NCBI GenBank assembly: GCA_016271365.2
Contig: CM057459.1
Coordinates: forward strand, 491,611,501-491,675,500
DNA: 64,000 nucleotides
Direction: 5' to 3'
DNA from: Neoceratodus forsteri
Lineage: Eukaryota > Chordata > Ceratodontiformes > Ceratodontidae
The notes under the pieces were generated by a model, which did not search any database, had not been told where the DNA came from, and saw only the letters and a program-made list of their open reading frames with translations. Positions 20,651 to 31,839 of the stretch are shown piece after piece. Numbering within the stretch: position 1 is the first letter of the stretch; each line of letters starts with the position of its first letter. Made by a program: the position numbers and the translations under genes.

Positions 20651-22250
20651 TCGGTGGAGGACCTGTCACCCCTTTATGAATTGGTGTGACTATGGCTCTT
20701 TTCCATGCAGTGGGGAATTGCCCAAGGCAGAGGGATTGGTTAAGTAGGCTGGTGAGTGGGGCAAGGACTTCATCCAGCACCAGCCGGAGAATACTGGGGT
20801 CCAGGGAGTCACTGCCAGGACTATTGCTATTTAATGCTTTAATTAGGAGAGATCTGGCTTCTTGGACAGATTCCTTGTGTAGGTGGAAGCTCTGGCATTG
20901 GAGGACAGTGGAAAGTAGGGTGGGGGAGGGTCAAAGAAATTACTGGGAGGACAGAGCTAAGGTCAGTAAAGGAGGTGTTAAGGCAGTTAGCAATGCAGGC
21001 AGGGTCGGTGGAGGTAAAGCCATCAATAGTGAGCTGGGATGGGGAGGGGAGCGTGATATCACATTTAGCTGTTTAACATTGTCCGAGAAAGTCCGGGCAC
21101 ACCCCCAGGAGGAGGTGAGGGTGGCCTGGTAATGGTCAGCCTTGGCTTTATGGAAGGCCCATGTGCACCTGTTCCGAGCAGCATTGTAGGCCTGTCTATC
21201 AGCCATCAGGCCCGTTTCAGTGGCAAGGTGCCAGAGGTTATCCCTATTTCTGAGCATTTGTAGTAAGGCAGGGATAACCCAGGGTGTATTAAGTTTTTTG
21301 GATCGAATTCTGGTGAGGGGTGCAAAGAGGTCACAGGCCTTGTTAAAGGTTTGGGAGAAAAAGGTGAAGGTAGTGTCAATGTCGGGTGCATGATGAATGG
21401 GGGACCAATTAATCTGGGCGAGAAACTGTTTGAGTTTTATCAGCCCACCAAGGTGGAAGCACCTGCAGAGTGTGGTCTGAGCTGTGGGTTTGGGAGTGGG
21501 GGCCGCCCAAAGGAATAGGATAGGGGAGTGGTCACTTAGGGAGTCTGGGAGGACCTGAATGTTATGGATTTTTTGGGGGCAGTTGGTGATAATTACGTCC
21601 AGAAGGGTACTGGTTCCTCTCTTTGGGTTTACTCTAGTGGGCTGGGAGATGAGTTGTGTCAGGTCTAGGGCAGCGAAAGAATCTCGGATAGTGGAAGAGG
21701 AGGTGCTGAGCCAGTTCACGTTAAGGTCCCCCACTAGGATTTGTTCCACTTTGTGATGGAGGGTGGCAAGATATTCTGTTATAAATATCAGTGTATAATA
21801 TAGTATCTGGTTCTTTGGGGGAAAGTACAGTAGGCCATGGTGAGATAGAGATGGCCCCTGGAGGGGTCAGGAGTGAGTTTGAGGGTAAGGGGCTGGGCCC
21901 CATTCACAAGAATGGGGGCAGGGAGCACTTGTCCGATGATTGTGTCCCTGGTATAGATTGCACAGCCACCCATGTGTTTGCCTACTCGGCCCTCCCGGTA
22001 TAGGGTATAGCCTGGGAGGGAGACAAAGGAGTCAGGGGTGGATTTGGACAGCCAGGTTTCAACCAGAGCTATGGTGTCTCATTGATGTAACATGGCCCAG
22101 CACTGGAGGCATCACATTTTTTAAGTAGGCTGCATATGTTCATGGAGGCTATGTGGAGACCAGTAGACCCAGCAGGTGGGCTGGAAGGGGCAGTGCCTGG
22201 GTTTTGATATATATTACCAGATAGGAGTAGTAGGAAGACCAAGGCTCTGA
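20640..22250 (-). pseudogene. Family R ORF: 2A relic, endonuclease and RT start
   Basis: Starts with VFLLLLSGNIYQNPGTAP at 22246-22193, a decayed form of the 2A ribosome-skipping motif (usual end D-V/I-E-x-N-P-G-P) placed before the endonuclease as in several LINE clades. The endonuclease begins LHIASMNICSLLKKCD (about 22165-22115), then GGCAIYTRDTIIGQVLPAP (about 21965-21915), MEQILVGDLNVNWLS (about 21749), STLLDVIITNCP and SLSDHSPILF with the catalytic SDH intact. A linker reads PDIDTTFTFFSQTFNKACD. The RT start reads LLNQSLCLGQFPTAWKRAIV. There are frame changes before 21750. Confidence 0.8.
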
Positions 22251-23340
22251 CCAGGGGGTGGCAGTATGTCAACTTCCGGGGGGTATGCTGTGATGGGAGG
22301 AGGCCATAGGGGAAAAAGGAATGGGCAGGGTTCAAAGGGTCGGGAGGGCGAGGATGAGTTGCAACCAAGGGGAGCCAGGGTAGACAGTGGAGGGGCATCC
22401 AGGGGGTGGGTGCTGTGGGCCAGGGTACATGGCCAGTGTAGGGTGGGATCGGACTAAGTCAGGGAGAGTTGGGGTGCTGGTACAAGTGGGCCAGGGGAGA
22501 TGTCTGGCTGATGGGATGTGGGTACTAGCATGTAAATGAGGGGGAGACATTTGGATAGGAGGTGTACAAACATAGTGCCTAAGGTAGCAGCAGGGCAGAA
22601 AGGTTCAAGTATCTTGGCTGCCCCTCAGAAAGCATGGATACCACTTTGGAGTAGTGGTAGTGTCATGGACTCTGGTGGACAGGGTACAAGATTCAAGACC
22701 CTGGTAGGGTGGTTGAACTAGGACCTGGATGAGAATAGGGATCCAGGTTCTGGGGGATTCAGAGCAGGCTGGATTTGGGCCACAATTCAGGGTGGAAATA
22801 GCGACTCCTAGTGGTCACTGAGGGTTAGTGGCAGGCTGGGTGTGGGTCTGGTGGTAGGGCAGGGGGGGTCAGTAAGTAGGGCTAGCTTGGAGGCTGGGTG
22901 TAAGAGTGAGGTGTGGGCAAAAGCAGAAATGAGAGTAAGGGAGAGAAGTAGCGTATGTAGGTAGAGGGGTTCCAGGAAGTAGGAGGAAGAGGAAATTCAG
23001 GTGGAGAGACAGAGGTGAGTAGTCAAAGGGTCCCTCTAGTGGCTAGCAGGTATAACTTGCAAATGGAAATGTGGGGACTCAGTAAAATGACAGACAGGAA
23101 GTGATGTCAGACAGGAAATGATGTCACAAGACAGCTCCTATATAGGTAGTGCTGAGCCAGGGTGGGTGGGACAGTCGACGCTTGCAGCGTGTTGACGGGC
23201 TAATCCCCCTCACAAGGATGCTGCTGCTGGAGGTAGTTAATTACCTCTTACAGTACCCGTGTAGGTTCTGCTCCAGGAGGGAGCTCTGTGTGTGGGCTGG
23301 TTAGCTGGCTGCTGTCAAGAGATTCAATGCCTATAAATCA
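20650..23340 (-). mobile_element. 2A-bearing APE-type LINE ('family R'), 3'-truncated
   Basis: Minus-strand element with a 5' UTR-like part (about 23340-22400), a 2A-like relic, an APE-type endonuclease and the start of a reverse transcriptase. It ends near 20650 at 'PIHKG...PPPNYQ', before the RT catalytic core. The clade belongs to the L2/CR1/Jockey-like group with a PQGSILGPxLF and YADDTV type of RT seen in other copies in this window. I do not assign it further. Confidence 0.75.
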
Positions 23341-23344
23341 GTGG

Positions 23345-24063
23345 ACCCCTGGCTCATGTTTTGCTTTTCCAATTTCTCTATCTCTTTTGTTAGTTTCTCT
23401 TCTTCCTGTAATTTTGTCATTTTAACATATGAGGTGTATGAAATAGACTCCCCCTAATGTATGCCTTCATGGCATCCCAAACCATTTGAACAGGGACCTC
23501 CTCATTATAGTTAATCTGTATACTCCTTTAGTATAGCTGAGATTACTGACACAAAGTTCTCATCTTTCAATAGGGTGGAGTCCATTCTTCACTGCCTAGG
23601 CTGTACATGGTCATCTGAAATTTTTAATGAAGCCTAAATAGGAGCATAATCTGAAATTAGGATAGGACCATACTCAGCTTTCACAACTCTCCCCACTAGG
23701 GACTTCGAGCAAAACATATAATCTAATCTGGAATAGATTTTGTGGGATTGAGAGTAGAAACAATATTCCCTCTCCCGGGGGTGATTGAATCTCCACATTT
23801 TGATCAAATTATTTTCATCTACCATGTTCCTCAGAGCAAGAACTCTTTTCATTTGGGTTTCAGGGTGATTACCTGAATGGTCCAAGGAATCATACCAGTA
23901 GGTATTGAAGTCTCCCGCCACTACCAAACACCCAGTGAATGGAGCCAAAGCTATAGACAGATGGAGAAAAAACTCAGTGGAGTTGAAATTTGGCCCATAT
24001 AATGAGACCAGGCAAGGCAAGTTTGATTTAAGAGACGCCCATCCCGGAGGCTCTGGGTGCCAT
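23345..24063 (-). pseudogene. L1 ORF2 endonuclease second half and linker
   Basis: Reads WASLKSNLPCLVSLYGPNFN, LVVAGDFNTYWYDSLD (GDFN catalytic region), YSRLDYMFCSKSLVGRV and ISDYAPI. The last motif is SDHAPI in active L1 endonucleases, so the catalytic histidine has become tyrosine. The linker that follows (EEVPVQMVWDAMKAYIRG, about 23500-23445) is diagnostic of L1 ORF2 ('W.alKAylRG'). A stop interrupts it near 23525. Confidence 0.85.
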
Positions 24064-24402
24064 ACAACAATCAAAATAAATACAAAACAACATAATAATA
24101 AACATTTATATACAATATTCCAAACAGTTAAAACAGAATTTATTACCCTCAACAGCAACTAAATTCAGAATCGTTAAAAACTAAATTAAGCATTGATTTC
24201 TAAAAGACAGGTATGGACTATAAAACACAGTCCGGGAAGGCCTGATTATACAAGAAGGCCTTGAGGCGGGCCTTAAATACCTCCACAGAAGGGTCCTCCC
24301 TGACGGCTAAAGGAAGCGAATTCCACAGGACGTGAGAGGTGGCACCTAAAAGCTCTGTTGCCAGCAGTTTTTAACCTCGTCCTGGGAATCGTGAGGGGGC
24401 CC

Positions 24403-27295
24403 CTAGGGGTGAAGCAGAGGAGCAGGCGAGACAGCAGCTGTAAGAAGGTCCTTCAGGTAGCCAGGGCCCAGGCTGTGTAGGGCCTTAATGGTGAGCAAAC
24501 TCACCTTAAAGAGGACCCTCCACCTAACAGGCATCCAGTGCAGTTGACGCAGCACCAGAGTGATGTGACAATACTTAGGCTGTCCTGTCAACAGCCTCGC
24601 TGCCGCATTCTGCACCAGCTGCAGTTGGCGCAGGATACCCCCAGAGACCCCAAGACAGAGTGCATTACAGTAGTCAAGCCTGGATGTCATGAAGACATGC
24701 ACCAAAGTGGGGAGGTCCAGTGGTGGAACTAGGGGCTTTATCCTGATGATATTCCTCAGATGATAAAAGCTGGTACAGACAACAGACACCACCTAAACCC
24801 AAATGTCAATCCGCTCTCAAGAATAACACCCAGATCATGCACCCTAGAGGAGGCCTTCAGTGGTACAGAGCCAAGACAAAGCCCTGTCTCTGCACCAGAG
24901 GCCAACCTATCACACCCCTGTTCGACTCCACCACCAGTACATCTGTCTTACTGAGGTTCAGTCACAACCAAACGAAGGCCATCCAGTCATTGATCTCGGC
25001 AAGGCAGCTGTTAAGCACTTCCACTGCACAAGATGTTCAGGGGCAAAGGAAAGATACAGCTGGGTATCATCAGCATAGCAGTGAAAACTCAGACTGTACA
25101 TCCTAACGAACTCTCCCAGGGGCAGCATATACACTGCAAATAACATCGGTGACAAGACCGAACCCTGGGGGACTCCGCATGACAGGTGGCCAGGGGAGGA
25201 GGAGAAATTCCCCATCACTACCCTTTGCCTCCTGTTAGATAGAAAAGACTCAAACCAGCATATGACAGTGCTGGTGAGTCCGCAGAATTCCCTTAGGTGG
25301 TCAAGTAACACTCGATGGTCCACTGTGTCAAATGCTGACGAGAGATCGAGAAGAACAAGAATTGTCCCCCCCTCGATCTCTAGCCCTGATGAGGTCGTTA
25401 TGCACCTGAATTAATGCAGTTTCTGTGCTATGCCTTGCATGAAACCCAGACTGGAGTGGTTCATACAGATCATGGGCCATGAGATGCTCCTCAAGCTGAA
25501 GCACCACCACCTTCTCCACAATCTTACCCAAAAATGGGAGATTAGAGATAGGACGGTAATTTGCTTTGACATCAGGGTCCAATGATGTTTTTTTCAGAAG
25601 GGGTCTCACCAATGCCTCCTTCAAGACATCGGGGAAGGCCCCCTCTGATAAGGAGCACCGAACAATCAAGGCAAACACTGGGCCAATGGAGTCAACACTT
25701 CTCATTAAGAAACGAGTTGGCACCGGGTCCAGTTCACAAAAGGTGTGCCAAAGCTTGGAGGCAATCTCACCGGCCTCAGCCACCTCCACTAGTCTAAACT
25801 CACCCCAACTAGGTGGAGTGCTCACTGGTCACCCATGGCAACCACTGTCAGCAAATTCAGGTCCACTGGCGGAACCCCCTGCCTGATGGCAAACACCCTG
25901 TCTGAGAACAACTGAGCAAACTCCTTGCACAATGCATTCGAAAACGCTACCTTCGGTTTTAGACAGGAAAGATGAAAAAGCCTGTCCACAGTCCGAAAGA
26001 GCACAGTTGGTCAGTTTCTCCCAGCAGCAATCTCCCTGGACAGGTATTCTGCCTTCTTACAGTTGATTGCCCCCTGCTATGCACTGTAGTGCACACATAG
26101 CGCCAGTTTGTCTACCTCCAGGCTGGAATTTCGCCAGCAGTGCTCTAATCTCTGACCCAAAATCTTCCTTGTCTTGAGCTCCCCGTCATACCAAGGGGAC
26201 CTCAAATGAGAAGACCTGGGTCATACACAGGCTGGTATGAGGGAGTGAGCGCACCAGACAGCACCTTGTTATAGGCATCCACTGCCACGCACACACATAG
26301 AAAGATAGAAACATAGAATTTGATGGCAGATAAGGACCGCTTGGCCCACCCAGTCTGTCCATTTCCCTACCTGATGAATAAGCTGCAAATTCTAGTTAAT
26401 CAACAGCTTACTTCCTCCTGCCCCCCACTAGAATTGCCTTATGCCTGTCCCATGCATTCTTGAATTTCCCACTGTTCCTGACCTGATTGGGGTGATTCTT
26501 CACACCCCAGTGCATATTCTATCCACACTAGATAGGTCAGCCACCACCAGAAAACCGTCAGGGTCAACCCCTTAAAGGGCAATAGCTGACTGTCTCTGCA
26601 GGGGAGGGCTATCAATGGAGCCCCAAACCAGAACTTCACTATGCATTGATCGGACCAGACGACCCGATCAATGCTGAGACTATTATCTCAAGACCCAGTG
26701 AGAACACCAGATGCAACATGTGGCCACCCTGATGGGTCGTGGAGGAGACTCCTTGCACAAAGCCCAGAGATGACATAATCTGAATGAGTTGTAACCAAGC
26801 TGAAAAATTCATCCTCGGCCCAAACATGAAGTCCCACAGCACTAAACATCTGGGGCCTCAATGTTTCATAACGATGAAATCGGCCACCTCCTAAGAAATC
26901 TCCCACTTCCCCAGAAGGGCGGTAAATCAGGAGAATCAAGCAACCTGAGCCCGGACACCCACGGATGGCCACACATTCAAATAAATGTGGTGCTCACACT
27001 GAGTGCATGGTGAAGCCCAGCTCAGATCTAAAACAGATGGCTACCCCCCTGCCCCTGCATTCTACTCTGGGGCAGTGCACTACGGTATATCCGGGCGGGA
27101 TGATGGCCTCTAGAACCGGGCCAGCATCATCACCGATCCAGGTCTCCGTGATGCAAGCCAGAGCAGCCAAAGAAACCAAGTCCGCTATAATTGCAGTCTT
27201 GTTTCTGACTGATCTAGCATTGCAAAGCACCGCTCTCAGGGGATTGGTGGACAGTGCAGCCCCTCTGGTTGCCTGCCCACTCGGTCTGGTTGGAA
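24403..27295 (-). pseudogene. L2 ORF2 (endonuclease, reverse transcriptase, C-terminus)
   Basis: Endonuclease: LCNARSVRNKTAIIADLV (27225), CITETWIGDDAGPVLEAI, PPGYTVVHCPR, GRGVAICFRSELG, YRPSGEVGDFLG and LVLWDFMFG, where the usual GDFN has become WDFM. Reverse transcriptase: VKANYRPISNLPFLGKIVEK (25600), LQSGFHARHSTETALIQV, SAFDTVDHRVLLDHL, CGVPQGSVLSPMLFAVYM and YADDTQLYLSF with the catalytic YADD intact. C-terminus: FYHLRNIIRIKPLV, SRLDYCNALCLGV and LVQNAAARLLTG. Stops and frame changes occur, but this is the best-preserved L2 in the window. Confidence 0.9.
26295..26495 (-). mobile_element. CR1 3'-end fragment inside the L2
   Basis: The plus strand begins ATAGAAACATAGAATTTGAT, the complement of the CR1 terminal octamer repeat, and continues 'ggcagataaggaccgcttgg' through 'ccatgcattcttgaatt'. 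This is nearly the same as the CR1 3' end at 60541-60715. It interrupts the L2 between the endonuclease and the reverse transcriptase and is a severely 5'-truncated insertion. Confidence 0.88.
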
Positions 27296-28924
27296 TCCTG
27301 GTGATGGGAACTAAACACGTCTGGCCTCTCCCTAAGGCCCGTCTAATCCAAGGGCACCTTCTTCACCCCACTACCTCGATCCTACCACCACCTGCAATGC
27401 ATGGGGCACCCAACCTTGATCGAATCCTGTGATTCCTCCCTGTTCCAACCTCCCTACAGTGCCTTGTTGTTGTAGCAGACACTGGGAGGCTGAAAAAAGG
27501 ACGAAGATCAAGCAGTTAGGATGCCCCATACACTATCCTGGCCTGCCCCAGGCCATCATACCTTCCCAGACACATTCCTCCTGACTACATATCCTAAAAC
27601 CCAAAAAATGCACTCTACAAAAACTCAGTACCACACACTCCACACACACAACATATACATTAAAAATAAACCCTCTCCCTCCACCCAAACAACCCCCAAA
27701 AGCAGGAAGCTCAGAATGAAGTTTAAATACAATTCAGAAAAGAGCAGACTGCAGATCACATAAAGGATCCCAATGCTCAGGATCACACAAAATTCTAAAC
27801 AGAACAGTGATCTAAGAAAAATGTCAGTCCACAACCAGAAGTCCTTTAAGGCAAAGGACCCTCTCACTGCCCCAGTCACTTTGTAGTTAGATGTTTTGGC
27901 AAACAGTTAAAAATGCAACCAGAGATGTGTTCCCAAGAGGCCCAGCACCGCTCTCACCAGCTATGGACCCCTAGGAAAATACCAGAGTTTTGAGATCTTT
28001 TGGCCCCCTAGTCGATAGATCCACGGGGGCCCAAGTCCAAGTCCCAGAAAGCAATTCCTCAACTCCGTACAGACCGACAGCTCAGTTCTGCAAGGCAGCT
28101 CTAAATCCCCACAGTGCTCCAAAGAGCTAGCCAAAGGGCAAATCTGACAGTACACCCTTTGCCCCGGGGTCAATGATGTGGAAGAACCCTCAGCATCCGC
28201 AAACCCCGGGAATGCAGTCTGACCAAACTATGGCTCAAATTAACATCACTGGCCCTGTCATCAATACAAAAAAAGCACCAGCTAGGTGCACAGTTCCACA
28301 GAAGCTGGCAGCTGCACGAAATGGTGACCAACAAGAGTCCTGTCCACCAAACTGACGGATGGGGAGGATTTTCTCAGGAATTGGCAACTCCATCCTCAAG
28401 AGAGCACCTTCCCATAAGATGCCATGCTAAGCCTGCAACAGTGTCCTAAAGGAGTAGAGATGAAACCCAGAAATAAATGCCAACACCAGTCCAGGAATCC
28501 TCTAATGCAACAGAAGTAGTATGTATCCTGTAGGGTCCTCTTCTGGAGTCCTATGCAATGTCTTCTGTTGCCATTGTCACATCGCCTCCTCTCGGTTAAG
28601 CTTTCTGCAGGCTAGGCACAGCAGTTCTCCGGAGGGGAACAAACAATCCCTGCACTCCGCCGCCGGTCCTGGTCCTGGTAATACTCGAATCTAAAGCTAG
28701 AAACCTCCCAAAAATTCCTGATTAATCAGTAGAGAATTTTTTTCTGCTGAAGTGGTCTCCACAGTAATATCATATACAGTATTGTATTACTAAATATCAG
28801 GTCTTTTGGCCTGTAGGTCTGACCGCTCCGAGAATGGTATGCCAAATGAGGCGCACTATACCTACCCTTTGGATTGTAGCATCAACTATAATATTTTTTC
28901 TTTATTTGTCTGCAATTACTTTAG

Positions 28925-29165
28925 GAACCTCAACCCTGAGGGCCAGGTGAAACCAAATTCCCACTCCCTAGCTCTTGAAGAGAAGGGCCACCTACATTGT
29001 ACCTCCCACGATGATGCCAGTTTGTCATTCTCTTGTTGTGTCGAGTGTAATTCCTGCAGGAAGACCATATCCCCTTACCTTTTTATATGTATGACAATAC
29101 CTGTTTACATTTTGCCAGTGTCCTTAGTCCATTGATGTTCCATGTTGCAACATTTAAACTATCCA
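28925..29165 (-). pseudogene. L1 ORF2 endonuclease, N-terminal part
   Basis: The minus strand reads LNVATWNINGLRTLAKCKQV at about 29155-29096, the L1 endonuclease start ('swNvnGL....KR..vl.yl'). A QE-H-like region in shifted frames follows (NDKLASSWEVQC), then, after a one-base gap, SRARGVGILV at about 28975-28940. The reading stops where the L2 begins and resumes at 24063. Confidence 0.75.
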
Positions 29166-30860
29166 TATCAACAGACAAAGAAAATAACATATCCTTTGAA
29201 AACAATCCTAAAGTCCCAAAAGAAACAGCAAAGTACCCTCTGCTCACTCATTTTTTAACTTTCCCCCAACTCTACCCCCCTTGAAAATGTAACAATATTT
29301 GAAATGAACCCCTGTGTCCCCAGAAACCTTTTAAATTCCAAACCGATAAGGAATGTCTTAAACATCAGACAATTCCAGTATCTAATAAACCCGTTCCACC
29401 CCAATTGGGGGGAAAAATCACCCCCTTCCCAACAACACAAAACAGTAACTGTAATATAAAATGTCCCAACTGTCCCCACCCACCCCTTCTTAAACCTTTT
29501 TGAAAGGGTAGATTCAAACCCACTTTTTGTTTTCGTGGAAGGAGCTGGGCCATCCATCAGTTCCGTGACAAGTAATACGTGGTCATCTCTTAACCTCAGA
29601 GACCACCTTCTTATTTTTTTTCTGTGTCAGTTACCAGAGGGGGGTACCTCCCAACAAAAGAACACATCTCATGGTCTCTGGAGAAATAAACAGGAGTTCT
29701 GTGGGGGCCCTTGGGTGCCCTTGGCGGCTTCTGAAAAAAAAACACTGCAATGGCCTCACGGAAACTATGCATTTGCAAATTAAACACCATTGCTCAGACT
29801 GAATTATATGAACCACTACCCTGACCTCCCCAAGACACTCAAGAATCATAGAGGGAGATTACCACTAAACTTGTTATATTCTTTAGACTTTGTATACTTA
29901 AGTAGCGCATCTTCCCATATAACCATGACCCTTTTAAAGAACCCCAGAGAATGGGATTATCCCCCCACCTGACCACCCCAGCAACAATATGAAAAAGAAG
30001 AAAGAGTTGGCTACACGGCAGTAATTACACACACAAGAGGTAACCAATGAGTCTTCTTAGCACCAGCCTCAAAATAAATGTATCTGATTCTCAGGCCTTT
30101 CCTCATTCGAATGTATGCTTCTTTTTTCAGGCTGGTAAAATCTAGAGCCATGATCCCACTCAATGCAGATAATACTGAGTCCCCTCACCACTAGGCACTC
30201 CCTTTCATTGTAAATTTTTATTCTTAGGCAGATCAAGGACCGAGTTCAATATATGTCTCAGCCTAGGACATTTGCCTCAGTTCTTTGCTCGAGATCACAC
30301 ACAGAAACACATTCAACCTTACGGAGCCATGAGAGCTACGAGAGGCCCGGGAGGGGAGGTTATCGCAATCCAGTCTAACAGGTCACATTAGTGTTACAGA
30401 TTGCAGGGATGTCTTCCCCCCACCAATACCCACCGAACTCCCAAAAGTAGTCAATCAAATGAAATCCAAACATAGCCGTGTTATTGATTGGATTCCAAAT
30501 TCAAATGTCGGCATTAATTGTTATCCTCTGTTTTTCAGAAAACAAGTACATGCAGGCCCCTAGACTGGGGTAAGGACAACTCAGGAGGAGGGGATGCCAT
30601 GATCCAGCCTAATAGACTGCTACAACATTACGGATTGCAAGAACAGACATCTCCCCACCCCACCAAGCCATCCCAGACCAGGCCGTGTCCCCTCAAACAG
30701 TACCTTGTAAAAGTGGCTTCACATTCTCAGCATTGGGCTCCCTGTTCCTCATTGCCTGGATGTCTGTTCCAGGAGGTTTGTTCTTCTATAAATGACATGG
30801 CAGCATCCGGATCTAAGGAAGCCCTCTGTTTAGCACCTGGTTTCCTGATGATCAAGTGGG
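29165..30860 (-). other. L1 inter-ORF region with an internal duplication
   Basis: About 1.7 kb separates L1 ORF1 and ORF2, much longer than a typical L1 spacer, so other insertions may be hidden here. Two related segments lie at about 30330-30440 and 30560-30665. Both carry 'ggaggggatg/gttat', 'atccagtctaa/cctaa', 'ttacagattgcagg/ttacggattgcaag' and a 'cccccacc' run. Confidence 0.45.
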
Positions 30861-31692
30861 TTAGGTAGACCAGTGCGAACAGGCAATCCAGGTCGTGTAG
30901 TTTGCATTTAACTCGTTGGAAGGCCTGTCATTGGCTTTTCAGCAATTGAGAAAAGCTGGGGAAGATGCTGACTTTGACGATGTTTGCTAGTAAGTTCTCT
31001 TTCTTCTGGTGGCTTCCAAAACCAATTGTCTATCCTGGAATCTCATAAATTTAATAATGATATGTCTCTGGCGCTGGTCGGGGGAAGGTTTTGGGCCTGG
31101 GGACCTATGGGCTCATTGAATTTCAAGTAAGCAGGTGCTGGAGAGTTGGAAGTTTTCTGCTAGCCAGGATTTTAGGAAAGCGGCACATTGAGCCCCCTTT
31201 AGATTTTCATGGAAGCCCACAATCTGCACATTGCACCTTCATTTTCTATTCTCATGATTGTCTACTGTTTGTTTAAGCTGGGCTATTTCCTTAGTTGCCT
31301 GTTGTAGTTTTGCCATAATTCTAGTCAGGTCATCCTCCTGGGTGCTTGTTCTGGATTCCAGCTCTTGTATCCTCTGATCATGCTGGTCTACAGTTTCCAA
31401 CACAGAATTCACTATCTGCTGAAGGTGCTGTATTTGTGAGGATATATTTTTTGAAACCTGCCTGCATTTGCATTGTGAACTCATATTTCAAGTCAGTAAA
31501 CAGTTTTTCTAGCATTTTGTACGATGTTGCTTCAGGAGTTTTTTCTATGTCTGGCTGCTCTCCCTCCTCCTGGTGTATACGAGTAGAGCCCCGCATAGCT
31601 GGGGCCTCTAGGCCCATATTCTTGCCAGAGTCTCCATGCTGTTTAAAATTTATTTTAGCCTGGATTTTGCTCAATTTTGATGCCGAAGCCAT
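30860..31692 (-). pseudogene. L1 ORF1 (nucleic-acid chaperone), broken
   Basis: ORF1p binds L1 RNA as a coiled-coil trimer. The minus strand starts MASASKLSKIQAKINFKQHG at 31692. A coiled coil follows after a frame change at about 31480-31240 (NSVLETVDQHDQRIQELESR, LQQATKEIAQLKQTVDNHEN). The RRM then starts near 31230 (NVQIVGFHENLKG) and leads to AHRSPGPKPSPDQRQRHII and KFMRFQDRQLVLEATR, the classic ORF1 'aHR.pgp.......p.i.kf....dre.iL.aaR' block. Stops near 31120 and 31000. Confidence 0.85.
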
Positions 31693-31839
31693 TGGAGAGC
31701 TTTAGTATCATTGTGCAGCCCAAAAATTGCAATCTGCAATTCATGAGGCAGGATGTTAAAGATATATATTAGATGGATGCGGAGCTCTCCTTACTTGTGT
31801 CCTGCTCCATTCCCAGCTAGGCCATGCCCCCCAGCCCCT

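Larger units (their letters stand above)
24064..28925 (-). mobile_element. L2-clade LINE inserted in the L1 endonuclease
   Basis: Minus-strand, near full-length L2 of about 4.7 kb. Its 3' end at 24064 carries an A-rich tail resembling that of the 14.65-kb L2 ('cataataataaacatttatatacaat' on the plus strand). It interrupts the L1 endonuclease between 'ARGVGIL' (about 28935) and 'DPE..GWASL' (about 24058). A 200-bp CR1 piece lies inside it. The 5' part (about 28925-27300) has no recognised ORF1 domain. Confidence 0.8.
23345..31830 (-). mobile_element. L1-type LINE, 5' half, split by an L2
   Basis: Minus-strand L1: 5' UTR-like start near 31830, ORF1 at 31692-30860, inter-ORF region, ORF2 endonuclease start at about 29155-28925, an L2 insertion at about 28925-24064, then the second part of the endonuclease and the linker at 24063-23345. 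The reverse transcriptase is missing because family R DNA begins at 23340. This is the longest, most deeply nested element in the window. Confidence 0.85.

Noticed and set aside
23905..24162. Plus-strand readings over the L1 and L2 parts
   Set aside because: Shadows of recognised minus-strand L1 endonuclease and L2 tail sequence.
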